From Fructobacillus cardui (GTDB lineage Bacteria > Bacillota > Bacilli > Lactobacillales > Lactobacillaceae), in NCBI RefSeq assembly GCF_023218935.1, contig NZ_JAJIAL010000001.1: a DNA stretch of 64,000 nt; one strand, 5' to 3'. The translations under genes were made by a program, and so were the position numbers. The notes under the pieces were generated by a model, which did no database searches, had not been told where the DNA came from, and worked only from the letters and a program-made list of their open reading frames with translations. Below, piece by piece: positions 52,198 through 60,445 of this stretch (within the stretch, counting starts at the first letter, position 1; each line of letters begins with the position of its first letter).

Positions 52198-52354
52198 AGT
52201 CATCTCCCTGTTTTCTTTCTATTCTGTCTAGTTTAGCATTGATTACAGCAAACTTTTTGCTCAGCTTCTCATCTGATTCTTTCATTTACTGTGGGATAAA
52301 AAATAATGATACCCCAAATAAATGAACTTAACTAGAAAGAGCGAAAAAAACTAA

Positions 52355-52383
52355 TTGACTAGTAGCCAATAATCTAGTAAACT
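52355..52383 (+). promoter_or_regulatory. tRNA-Glu promoter
   Basis: TTGACT (52355-52360), 17 bp and TAAACT (52378-52383), about 20 bp before the tRNA. Confidence 0.8.
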
Positions 52384-52403
52384 ATTTAAGTATTGTTGAC
52401 CAT

Positions 52404-52475
52404 GGCCCCATGGTCAAGTGGTTAAGACGTCGCGTTCTCAGCGCGGAATCGAGGGTTCGACTCCCTCTGGGGCTA
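52404..52475 (+). tRNA. tRNA-Glu, anticodon CTC
   Basis: A 72-nt cloverleaf. Acceptor GGCCCCA (52404-52410) pairs with TGGGGCT (52468-52474). Anticodon stem TCGCG/CGCGG encloses the loop TTCTCAG, with anticodon CTC at 52437-52439. T arm GAGGG-TTCGACT-CCCTC follows, and the discriminator is A. CCA is not encoded. It would read GAG; low-GC Firmicutes often rely on a UUC tRNA alone, so this is an additional decoding species. It stands alone with its own promoter and terminator. Confidence 0.93.
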
Positions 52476-52480
52476 TACAA

Positions 52481-52516
52481 GCTATACAGTGCAAATTAGC
52501 ACTGTATAGCTTTTTT
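52481..52516 (+). terminator. terminator after tRNA-Glu
   Basis: GCTATACAGTGC and GCACTGTATAGC form a perfect 12-bp stem with a 6-nt loop, followed by TTTTTT. Confidence 0.93.
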
Positions 52517-52941
52517 CTTTTGTAAGTAGCTTTATATCAAGGCCGCCAAAGCATATAAAATATAGTAAAAAACTCAGAACTCTGTCTCAATTTTGGAGCA
52601 TGTATTAGAGAATTCATTTCCTACTTATCTGTATGCAGTATTCCACTCGCACACATCCCCAAATTCAGACCACAAAAATACCAGCAAGCAACCCAAAAAC
52701 CGCACCACCACACCCGCACCCAATACCAATTCTAACCTACATAACACTCCTCTTCATCAGGTTCGAACCCCAAGCCAAACTGTGAGATAATAAGGATATT
52801 CGAGCAAATGCTGAATTCTGATTTTTTGCACTAACTAATTAACGTCTGCACCCAACCCGAACCACGGCCGAGCACTCTTAGTTAACGCAAACAATTAAAC
52901 CTTCTTCATCCCATTTGCTCATGTATGTTAGGAGCTTTATC
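52517..52941. other. intergenic region between tRNA-Glu and the ABC exporter
   Basis: About 425 bp. It holds the second copy of the short dispersed repeat (52565-52597) and a strongly C-rich, G-poor stretch (52640-52750). That stretch lacks a credible gene; an open frame there has no ribosome site and a low-complexity product. Confidence 0.45.
52565..52597. repeat. short dispersed repeat, copy 2
   Basis: Diverged copy of the element at 48373-48404, about 70-75 percent alike by eye. Confidence 0.35.
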
Positions 52942-53838
52942 ATGATTACTCTTTCCCACCTATCAAAATCATTCGGCGGCCACCAAGCTGTTTCCGACCT
53001 CTCCTTTGCCCTCCAACCAGGTGAAGTTCTCGGACTAATCGGGCAAAACGGTGCCGGTAAAACCACGACTTTTCGGATGATTTTAGACTTTATAAAGGCA
53101 GACGACGGCACCATTTCCTGGGATAACCAACCAATCGACGATCATTTGCGTCGGAACATCGGCTTCTTACCCGAAGAACGCGGTCTCTACCAAAAGCAAA
53201 CAGTTGAAGAACAGGTCGTCTACCTGGCCCAACTTCACGGCATGGAGAAAAAGGCCGCTAAGAATGCCCTGAAAGACTGGATGGATCGCTTACAAGTCGT
53301 TGGCGAGCCCGGTGACTTGGTTCAGTCCCTGTCAAAAGGGAATGCCCAGAAAATTCAAATGATTATGGCACTGATTTTCGAGCCTGAATTTATCATCCTC
53401 GACGAACCCTTCTCAGGCTTAGATCCCGTTAATGCCGCCATTTTTATGGACGAAATTAAGCGTCTCAAAGCCCGTGGCGCCATGATCATTTTTTCATCGC
53501 ACAATATGGATAACGTCAGTCAAATCTCGGATCAATTGCTGATGCTCAAAAAAGGGCGGACAGTCCTTCAGGGTCCCGTTCAAGCAATTCGTGAGTCCTT
53601 TGGCCGAACTCGCCTCTATGTTGAGGCCCCCCATTTGACGAAATCAGACTACCTGGCGATGGCTGGGGTCGTTCACGTTGAACCAAAGGACGGTGGCTAT
53701 ATGCTGACACTTGCCTATGAAGCAGCCGGACGACAAATTTTTGAAGCGGTAACTCGAAACGGCTACATCCCCGCCTTCTCACAACAGCCACCAACCCTGG
53801 CCGAAATCTTTAAAACGGAGGTCAGTACAAATGACTAA
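52942..53838 (+). CDS. ABC transporter ATPase, NatA-like
   Basis: About 298 residues from ATG 52942 (TTAGGAG, 7 nt). Walker A is GQNGAGKTT near 36, the signature is the variant LSKGNAQK near 132, Walker B is FIILDEPFSG near 150, and the switch His is in IIFSSHNM. NatA-type ATPases have exactly this altered signature. About 80 C-terminal residues form an accessory domain. It overlaps the permease gene by 8 bp. With that permease it probably exports Na+ or a small toxic compound. Confidence 0.88.
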   Translation: MITLSHLSKSFGGHQAVSDLSFALQPGEVLGLIGQNGAGKTTTFRMILDFIKADDGTISWDNQPIDDHLRRNIGFLPEERGLYQKQTVEEQVVYLAQLHGMEKKAAKNALKDWMDRLQVVGEPGDLVQSLSKGNAQKIQMIMALIFEPEFIILDEPFSGLDPVNAAIFMDEIKRLKARGAMIIFSSHNMDNVSQISDQLLMLKKGRTVLQGPVQAIRESFGRTRLYVEAPHLTKSDYLAMAGVVHVEPKDGGYMLTLAYEAAGRQIFEAVTRNGYIPAFSQQPPTLAEIFKTEVSTND

Positions 53839-55054
53839 TCCAACACTCCTAGTTGCCAAGCATACCTACCTTAGCCGTCTGAAGAAAAAATCTTTTTGGT
53901 GGTTAATCATTTCACCGATTCTTTTAATTGCCGCAGCCGGTCTCCTGGGTTATGGTATTAGTTACTTCTCAAACGACCAACCAGCCAAGGTGGCCATTAT
54001 TGGTCCCAGTACCAGTCGTGAAGCCATTAACCAATCGGCCAGCAAGATGAATATCAAGGTCTCATCAATTACCGATGAACAATCCGCCCAATCGGCCTTG
54101 AAAAAGCAGACAATCGACGGCATCCTGACCCTACATGATGGTCAAGGCACATTAGTCACCCAGCAAAAAGCACCAAAAATTGATAAGGATCAATTACAGG
54201 CGGTCTTAAGCAAACTTTTCTTAACCACTCAAGCCGAAAATTACGGGCTAACTGCAAGGCAAACCGCAGCACTGATGACGCCCTTTAGCCTCAAGACAAC
54301 GGTCCAAAACCAATCAAACCAACAGGATGCCGATAATAACCAAGCTGCAAAGGCGGTCATTTCAGTTGCTGTCACCATTATCGTCTTACTAATTGTTTCC
54401 ACCTATGCTTCCTTAATCGGTAATGAAATTGCTAACGAGAAGTCATCACGAATTATGGAAACCCTGCTAGCGGCCTCATCAGCCCAGGCGCAATACTTTG
54501 GCAAGCTCCTTGGTATTACCGGCCTCTTGGTTACCCAGTTGCTTTCCTATGTCGTCCTAGGGGTAGGAGCCAACCTCTTCGGTCAGCAAATTATGATGGT
54601 TAAGCAGGCGCTTTCCTACCTAACCGCCTTGACTCCGGCCTTTTTGACTTATACATTTATCTTCATCATCGTAGCTACTGGCCTTTACCTGATTTTGGCA
54701 GCGATTGCGGCTTCGTTAGTCAACGATACTTCACAGGTTTCCCAAGCAATGGTCCCTGTGACCACCCTAGCCATGATTCCTTATGTTGTTGGACTGGCAT
54801 CCGCTTCAAACGGTGGCAATAACGTCGTCGTTCGAATTTTTGCTTACATCCCCTTTATGTCGCAATCAACGATGCCCAGCCTCCTCGCCAACCAATACGT
54901 TAACTGGTGGCAGGCACTTCTGTCACTGACCATTTCGCTGATTGCCCTCGTGGCACTTGCTCAATACGGTCAAAAGCTCTACGCTAAGAACGTTTTGTCC
55001 TACTCAGACGAAAATATCTTAAAGCAACTCTTAGCCTCCTTCAAGCGCTCTTAA
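53831..55054 (+). CDS. ABC-2 type permease, NatB-like
   Basis: 407 residues. One helix (FWWLIISPILLIAAAGLLGYG) is followed by a large extracytoplasmic domain (about 45-175), then five or more helices. ANEKSSRIMETLLAASSAQAQYFGKLLG near 210 is the classic ABC-2/NatB coupling region. It is the only partner of the upstream ATPase. A bidirectional terminator follows. Confidence 0.88.
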   Translation: MTNPTLLVAKHTYLSRLKKKSFWWLIISPILLIAAAGLLGYGISYFSNDQPAKVAIIGPSTSREAINQSASKMNIKVSSITDEQSAQSALKKQTIDGILTLHDGQGTLVTQQKAPKIDKDQLQAVLSKLFLTTQAENYGLTARQTAALMTPFSLKTTVQNQSNQQDADNNQAAKAVISVAVTIIVLLIVSTYASLIGNEIANEKSSRIMETLLAASSAQAQYFGKLLGITGLLVTQLLSYVVLGVGANLFGQQIMMVKQALSYLTALTPAFLTYTFIFIIVATGLYLILAAIAASLVNDTSQVSQAMVPVTTLAMIPYVVGLASASNGGNNVVVRIFAYIPFMSQSTMPSLLANQYVNWWQALLSLTISLIALVALAQYGQKLYAKNVLSYSDENILKQLLASFKRS

Positions 55055-55096
55055 GCGGTTAAAATCAGCGTTGCAATCGACTAGCTAACAGCGCAC

Positions 55097-55141
55097 AAAA
55101 AAGCGACCCAAGTAATCAAATTGATTACTTCGAGTCGCTTT
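55097..55141. terminator. bidirectional terminator, natB/opuABC
   Basis: AAAAAAGCGACCC and GAGTCGCTTTT with an inner AAGTAATCAA/TTGATTACTT stem make a long hairpin between the two convergent operons. Confidence 0.88.
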
Positions 55142-55181
55142 TAATTTGCCGTCAAACCGAAGTCAAACGATATTAGCAATG

Positions 55182-56897
55182 TTACTTAAACCAAGCGTTG
55201 ACTTGAGACTTGTGCTTACTAATCCAGTCATCGGCGGCCTTTGTAGGTGTCTTACCGTTTTGAATATCAAGCATCACCGTCTGCATGTCGTCCTGTGTCC
55301 AATGGAACTTCTTCATCACCTTGTAGACATCAGGATTCGTCTGCTTCAAGTTCTTACGAACAACCGTATTAATTGTTTCTTGTGATCCCATCGTTCCCTT
55401 TGGATCAGCCAAGTACTTCAACTTATACTTGTTGAACATCCAGTGTGGTGACCAACCAGTCAAGATAATTGGTTGCTTATCCTTGTAAGCCTTATCCAAT
55501 GCTGAAACCATTGCACCAGATGATGATGCCTGCAAATTCCAACCAGAAAGGTTACCGTAAGAATCAATCGTCTTTTGTGCAGCAGCCATAACACCAGCAC
55601 CAGGCTCAATACCCGTAATGGTCTTGTTTGCCTGATTTGTCAAATCAGCAATTGAGTTGACATTCATATAATCTGGAACAACCAAACCTAACTTCACACC
55701 AGTCAAATTAGGACCAAGCAAATCAACATCGTTCTTATACTTAGCGTACAAGGCCTTGTGAGTATTTGGTAACCAAGCCGAAACAGTTGCATCAGTTTGC
55801 TTGTTAGCAACTGATTGCCAGTTCACGGCGTTATCAAGTGGCGTAATTGTCACATCATAGCCGTGCTGACGCATTGCTTCAGCCAAGACGTTCGTTGAGG
55901 CAACTTCAGAATCCCATTCAACATAGCCAATGTTGACTTTCTTTCCTGAAGCTTGATGAGCAGTGATGCTGCCGGCAATACCGGAGATAGCAATCACAGC
56001 CAACATTGCCCAAGTAGCCAACTTACGCCACTTTGGCAACTTTGGTGCAGAAACAGGTTCCGTGTTCATTCGTTGAACAAAGCGGTCAATGATAATGGCC
56101 AAGATAACCAAAGCGATTCCATTAACGAATCCTGAACCAACGTCGGCGTGTTGAACGGCTGACAAGACACCACGGCCAAGTCCTGGTGCACCAATCATCG
56201 AAGCCGTCACAACCATTGACAAGGCCAACATAATAGTTTGCTTAGCACCGGCGATAATGGTGTTCTTTGCATTTGGCAATTCCAACTTGAACAACTTTTG
56301 CCAAGTCGTTGCCCCGAATGAGTCAGCGGCTTCGACCAAATCAGTTGGCACCTGTTGCAACCCAAGGTAAGTAAAGTTAACAACTGGTGGCAAGGCAAAG
56401 ATAACGGAGGCAAAGGCCCCAGGCACGACACCGATACCAAAGAAAGCAACGGCCGGAATCAAATAAACAAAGGCGGGCATGGTCTGCATAAAGTCCAAGA
56501 TGGGCTTTATGACCATGTAGGCCTTCGGCGACTTAGCTGTCCAAATCCCCAATGGAATTCCAATGACCAAAGAGACAACCGAGGCCATCAAGACCAATGT
56601 CAGCGTCTGCATCAAATCAGACCACAATCCTTGGTTGGCAACCAAAGCCAAACCAATCAAGATAAAGAATGGTTGACCATATTTCTTAGGCGTCAACAAC
56701 CATGAAATCAATGCCAAGGCGATGATGAAAATTGGCATTGGAATCGCTGTTAAGAAGTTCGTAATGCCATCCATCGTAGAAGAACCACTATTTTGAATGG
56801 CCGTAAAGAATCCAGAAAGATTCTTTGTTAACCAGTTAACCCCATCGGTTACCCAGGAGTCGATTGGGAGTTTGGCAACTGATAATAAATTAATCAT
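55182..56897 (-). CDS. opuABC: glycine betaine transporter, permease fused to binding protein (OpuABC/BusB)
   Basis: 571 residues. A scaffold region and about seven helices (1-290) contain the permease motif AGAKQTIMLALSMVVTASMIGAPGLG near 215. After a further helix near 300 comes the extracellular substrate-binding domain (KVNIGYVEWDSEVASTNVLAEA, GWSPHWMFNKYKLKYL), with Trp residues for the betaine aromatic box. The fused form is the BusAB type of lactic acid bacteria. It imports compatible solutes under osmotic stress. Its start overlaps opuAA by 8 bp. Confidence 0.93.
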   Translation of the reverse strand: MINLLSVAKLPIDSWVTDGVNWLTKNLSGFFTAIQNSGSSTMDGITNFLTAIPMPIFIIALALISWLLTPKKYGQPFFILIGLALVANQGLWSDLMQTLTLVLMASVVSLVIGIPLGIWTAKSPKAYMVIKPILDFMQTMPAFVYLIPAVAFFGIGVVPGAFASVIFALPPVVNFTYLGLQQVPTDLVEAADSFGATTWQKLFKLELPNAKNTIIAGAKQTIMLALSMVVTASMIGAPGLGRGVLSAVQHADVGSGFVNGIALVILAIIIDRFVQRMNTEPVSAPKLPKWRKLATWAMLAVIAISGIAGSITAHQASGKKVNIGYVEWDSEVASTNVLAEAMRQHGYDVTITPLDNAVNWQSVANKQTDATVSAWLPNTHKALYAKYKNDVDLLGPNLTGVKLGLVVPDYMNVNSIADLTNQANKTITGIEPGAGVMAAAQKTIDSYGNLSGWNLQASSSGAMVSALDKAYKDKQPIILTGWSPHWMFNKYKLKYLADPKGTMGSQETINTVVRKNLKQTNPDVYKVMKKFHWTQDDMQTVMLDIQNGKTPTKAADDWISKHKSQVNAWFK

Positions 56898-58080
56898 TAT
56901 TGTCTCCTTCCGTTTGGGCTAAAGCTTCAATCACGGCACCACGAATGATAATGCCGTGGAGCTTCTGATTTTCATCGACAACGGCCACGGGCGTGTGCGC
57001 GTCATAAATGATTGGCATAATGTCTGAAACAATCGTATCAGGCGTTACGGTTGGCATCGCTGTGATCACGTCACGCAAAGTCAACTTTTCACGACGAGCA
57101 TTCACAGCCGCATCAGATGTCACGTACCCGACAAATTTCCGGTTACCATCCACGGCAACCAAACCAGAAACCTCTTCTTCTGACATCCGGTGTAAGGCAA
57201 CGTTTGGCCCATCAGTATGAGCGTTAACCGTCAAACCAGGAATCATGATGGATTCCGCATTCAAAACCTTTGAACGATCAACATCTTCCACAAAGTTTTC
57301 AACATAATCGTTGGCTGGGTTAGTCAAAATTTCTTCTCCAGTACCAATTTGTTGTAACTGACCATCCTTCATGATGGCAATCCGGTCACCCAAACGCAAA
57401 GCTTCGTTCAGGTCGTGGGTGATGAAGATAATGGTTTTCTTCACATTAGCCTGCAAATCCAAGAGTTCATCTTGCATTTCGTGACGAACCAATGGATCCA
57501 AGGCCGAAAAGGCTTCATCCATTAAGAGAATGTCAGGATCATTCGTTAATGCCCGTGACAAACCAACTCGCTGTTGCATCCCCCCTGAAAGCTGTGAAGG
57601 ATACTGGTCCTTAAAGGACAAAAGTTTCGAGTTTTCCAAGGCTTTTTCGGCACGTTCGCGCCGTTCTGCTGCTGGCACACCTTGGATTTCCAAACCAAAT
57701 TCTGTGTTTTCCAGAATGGTCCGGTGTGGGAATAAGGCGAAATTCTGGAAGACCATCGACATTTTCTTCCGACGAATATCAAGCATTTCCTTCTTATTGT
57801 AATGGGTAATATTTTTCCCATCCAAAAAGATTTCCCCACTGGTTGGTTCAATCAGGCGGTTGAGCAAACGAATTAACGTTGACTTCCCAGAACCTGACAA
57901 CCCCATGATGACGAAGATTTCGCCCTCATTTACATCAAGGTTAATGTCGTAAACACCAACCGTTGAACCAGTCTTTTCAAAGATTTCGTTCTTAGATTTA
58001 TTTTCTTCAACCATCTTCAAAGCGGCCTTCTGGCGCTTTCCAAAAATTTTGGTTAAATGCTTAATCTGAACTTTTGGCAT
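56890..58080 (-). CDS. opuAA: glycine betaine transporter ATPase (OpuAA/BusA) with CBS tandem
   Basis: 396 residues. Walker A is GLSGSGKST near 57, the signature LSGGMQQRVGLSRA near 163, and Walker B ILLMDEAFSALDP near 182. A tandem CBS pair (from about 275, including VSGLVAVDGNRKFVGYVT and HTPVAVVDENQKLHG) is the ionic-strength sensor of OpuA. First gene of the operon, transcribed divergently from busR behind its operators. Confidence 0.95.
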   Translation of the reverse strand: MPKVQIKHLTKIFGKRQKAALKMVEENKSKNEIFEKTGSTVGVYDINLDVNEGEIFVIMGLSGSGKSTLIRLLNRLIEPTSGEIFLDGKNITHYNKKEMLDIRRKKMSMVFQNFALFPHRTILENTEFGLEIQGVPAAERRERAEKALENSKLLSFKDQYPSQLSGGMQQRVGLSRALTNDPDILLMDEAFSALDPLVRHEMQDELLDLQANVKKTIIFITHDLNEALRLGDRIAIMKDGQLQQIGTGEEILTNPANDYVENFVEDVDRSKVLNAESIMIPGLTVNAHTDGPNVALHRMSEEEVSGLVAVDGNRKFVGYVTSDAAVNARREKLTLRDVITAMPTVTPDTIVSDIMPIIYDAHTPVAVVDENQKLHGIIIRGAVIEALAQTEGDNND

Positions 58081-58095
58081 AAACCCTCCTATGAG

Positions 58096-58124
58096 TTGAC
58101 TATCCTGCTCATTTAAAATAAACT
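58096..58124 (+). promoter_or_regulatory. busR promoter
   Basis: TTGACT (58096-58101), 17 bp and TAAACT (58119-58124); the start point would fall at the GTGACCACC half-site (58131-58139), suggesting autoregulation. Confidence 0.65.
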
Positions 58125-58130
58125 AAATAA

Positions 58131-58207
58131 GTGACCACCGTCGTGGATTTTAGCGGTGGTCAATAGTGACCACTTTACTATCATACACTAGTGGTCACTT
58201 TTGTCAA
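58131..58207. promoter_or_regulatory. BusR operators and opuA promoter
   Basis: Four half-sites: GTGACCACC (58131-58139), GGTGGTC (58155-58161), AGTGACCACT (58165-58174) and AGTGGTCACT (58190-58199). The last two form an inverted pair. The minus-strand opuA promoter, TTGACA (58202-58207), 16 bp and TATGAT (58180-58185), is covered by them. Binding would block both genes' promoters; BusR binding is known to respond to cyclic di-AMP. Confidence 0.85.
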
Positions 58208-58249
58208 ATTAGAATATTTATTCACTCATTCTTTTAAAGGACGCCGGTT

Positions 58250-58867
58250 ATGCCGAAAGTTAAAGAACCTCGTTATCACCAAATCGCTCAGGAAATCGCT
58301 GAGCACATCGTTAATAAACAATTTCTCGTTGGCGAAAAGCTGCATGCTCGGTCAACCTTAGCCGCAACCTTTGGCGTTTCCGCTGAAACCGCCCGCAAGG
58401 CGATTTCAGTGCTAGCCGATCTCGATATCGTCAAGCCCGTTCACGGCTCTGGCGTCGAAGTTCTTTCAAGGGAAAAGGCCCGTGAATTTCTCGATCAAGC
58501 AAAAGAAAGTCGCGACCTGCAAACCACTCACAGCGAAATTAAAGGCTTAATCGCTAAGCAAAAAGAGGACTTAGCTAATTTAGATGAGGCCTTTTCACTC
58601 ATATTGGATCAAACCCAACGAGTGCGCAAAAATAATCCCATGTCACCTTACGAATTTATCCCCGAAGCCGACTCACCGATGCTTAACCAATCAATCGGTT
58701 CTTTGAACATTTGGCAAAATACCGGAGCAACGATTATCGCCATTCTCCACGAAGACGAAATTATCTTATCCCCCGGCCCCTATGCCAATATCATGCCTGG
58801 TGATACGATTTATTTCGTTGGCTCCGATAAAACGGTTGAAGCTATCCATCAATTCTTTGCTGTTTAA
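58250..58867 (+). CDS. busR: BusR, GntR-type repressor with RCK_C domain
   Basis: 205 residues. An N-terminal GntR winged helix (YHQIAQEIAEHIVNKQF, LAATFGVSAETARKAISVLADLDIV) leads to a helical linker (about 80-125). A C-terminal RCK_C/TrkA-C domain follows (LNIWQNTGATIIAILHEDEIILSPGP, GDTIYFVGS). BusR represses opuA/busA and is released by osmotic stress; cyclic di-AMP binding at RCK_C strengthens repression in streptococci and lactococci. Divergent from opuAA. Confidence 0.93.
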   Translation: MPKVKEPRYHQIAQEIAEHIVNKQFLVGEKLHARSTLAATFGVSAETARKAISVLADLDIVKPVHGSGVEVLSREKAREFLDQAKESRDLQTTHSEIKGLIAKQKEDLANLDEAFSLILDQTQRVRKNNPMSPYEFIPEADSPMLNQSIGSLNIWQNTGATIIAILHEDEIILSPGPYANIMPGDTIYFVGSDKTVEAIHQFFAV

Positions 58868-58931
58868 CAGCGCATTCTTTGTAAAAATCAGCTATTAGCG
58901 CTTGAACACCGCACCAATTAATCAATTAGAC

Positions 58932-58984
58932 AAAAAAACTAGAAAACCATTCGCCTTCATGCGCGAATTTGGTTTCTAGTTTTT
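58932..58984. terminator. terminator, busR/pgi
   Basis: AAAACTAGAAAACCATTCGC and GCGAATTTGGTTTCTAGTTTT form a long stem around a short loop. The T run after it serves busR and the A run before it serves the convergent pgi. Confidence 0.88.
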
Positions 58985-58992
58985 ATTTTGTC

Positions 58993-60336
58993 TTACTTTA
59001 AACGGTCGTGGTAGACCTTGCTTTGTTCTTCATATCCTGGCTTATCCAAGAGGGCAAACATGGCCGTCTTATAGGCCTCAACACCAGGTTGGTTGAATGG
59101 GTTGATGTTAAAGAGATAACCTGAAACACCCACAGCCAATTCAAAGAAGTAAATCAATTCACCCAAACCGGCTTCATCTTGACGGTCCAAGTGGACGGCC
59201 AAGTTAGGCACACCGCCATCGACGTGAGCCAAGACAACGCCAGTTGCGGCAGTCTTATTAACTTCTTCCAATGACTTTCCTTCCAAATAAAGCAAGCCAT
59301 CTTCGTTATGACCAGTCTTTGGGATTGACAAATCATGCTTTGAATGATCAATACGAACAACCGTCTCAAAGAGGTCACGACGGCCTTCTTGGATATATTG
59401 ACCAAGGGAATGCAAATCAGTTGAGTAGTTTGCAGATGAAGGATAAATGCCCTTTTGGTTCTTTCCTTCTGATTCACCCATCAACTGCTTCCACCACTCT
59501 GACAAATACTGCAAAGATGGTTCCCAGTTAGCCAAGATTTCAGTTGTATAGCCCTTATCGTAGAGAATCCGGCGGTAAACCGCATAGGCTAAGGCTGGGT
59601 TTTCATGGACATTGTCACTGCTATAAGTCTTTTCAGCTTCCGCTGCACCAGCCAAAACATTTTCAATATTGATGCCGGCAACGGCCATTGGCAACAAACC
59701 AACCGCTGACAAAACAGAGAATCGGCCACCAATACCATCAGGGATAACCAACGTTTGGTACCCTTCGACGGTTGCCTCATTCTTCAAGGGACCCTTCTTG
59801 GCATCCGTCGTGGCCACGATACGTTCTTTGGCACCTTCTTCACCATACTTGGCTACCAAACGTTGCTTAAAGAAACGAAAGGCAACGGCTGGCTCCGTCG
59901 TGGTTCCTGATTTTGAAATCACGTTCACAGAGAAATCTTGGTCACCGATTACTCGGTCCAATTCATCTAAGGCCATTGGTGACATGGCATTACCTGCAAA
60001 GTATACCTTGACCTCATCGCCCTGGACTAATTCGTTATGCCAAGGTGACTTCAAAAAGTCGATGGCCATTCGTGATCCCAAGTAAGAACCACCAATTCCA
60101 ATGACCACCAAAACCTTAGAATTCTTTTTAATCGCATCCGCCGCCTGATGAATTGGTGCTAAGCTAGCTTGGTCTTGGCTCGATGCCCAGTGGAACCAAT
60201 CGGTAAAATCAGCCCCCGCACCGGTCTTATTTACCAACGTCTGATGCGCAAAACGAACCTGATCCTTAATTTCATCTAATTCGTTGTCTGCAACAAAGTT
60301 CTGTAAACCACTCGAATCAAAATGGATTGCTGCCAT
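58993..60336 (-). CDS. pgi: glucose-6-phosphate isomerase
   Basis: 447 residues. VVIGIGGSYLGSRMAIDFL near 75, NVISKSGTTTEPAVAFR near 140 (phosphate-binding SKSGTT), GGRFSVLSAVGLLP near 205 and QPGVEAYK near 418 are the family signatures. It interconverts glucose-6-phosphate and fructose-6-phosphate. A cre site overlaps its transcription start, suggesting CcpA control. Single gene. Confidence 0.97.
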   Translation of the reverse strand: MAAIHFDSSGLQNFVADNELDEIKDQVRFAHQTLVNKTGAGADFTDWFHWASSQDQASLAPIHQAADAIKKNSKVLVVIGIGGSYLGSRMAIDFLKSPWHNELVQGDEVKVYFAGNAMSPMALDELDRVIGDQDFSVNVISKSGTTTEPAVAFRFFKQRLVAKYGEEGAKERIVATTDAKKGPLKNEATVEGYQTLVIPDGIGGRFSVLSAVGLLPMAVAGINIENVLAGAAEAEKTYSSDNVHENPALAYAVYRRILYDKGYTTEILANWEPSLQYLSEWWKQLMGESEGKNQKGIYPSSANYSTDLHSLGQYIQEGRRDLFETVVRIDHSKHDLSIPKTGHNEDGLLYLEGKSLEEVNKTAATGVVLAHVDGGVPNLAVHLDRQDEAGLGELIYFFELAVGVSGYLFNINPFNQPGVEAYKTAMFALLDKPGYEEQSKVYHDRLK

Positions 60337-60361
60337 GAAGAATACCCCTTTCTGTCCGGAA

Positions 60362-60375
60362 AGTAAACGCTTTCA
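60362..60375 (-). promoter_or_regulatory. cre (CcpA) site at the pgi promoter
   Basis: On the minus strand TGAAAGCGTTTACT matches the cre consensus. The promoter is TTAACA about 16 bp before TATAAT (60384-60389), so the cre lies just past the transcription start, a position typical of catabolite repression. Confidence 0.75.
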
Positions 60376-60445
60376 CTGTTCTTATTATAGCACTCTTTAC
60401 GGTAATGTTAACGCTGTGACTAAAAATTAGGCAAACTTTTTTAAA

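Noticed and set aside
46000..52400. Insertion sequence, prophage or CRISPR array in the accessory stretch
   Set aside because: No transposase, integrase, terminal inverted repeats or regularly spaced repeats were found.
52752..52770. GGTTCGAACC, resembling a tRNA T-arm or an attachment site
   Set aside because: It is a 10-bp palindrome with no cloverleaf around it and no matching direct repeat at the tRNA-Glu 3' end.
52593..52790. 65-codon frame after the tRNA-Glu terminator
   Set aside because: No Shine-Dalgarno; the product is an Asn/Thr/Pro/His-rich low-complexity sequence from a C-rich stretch.
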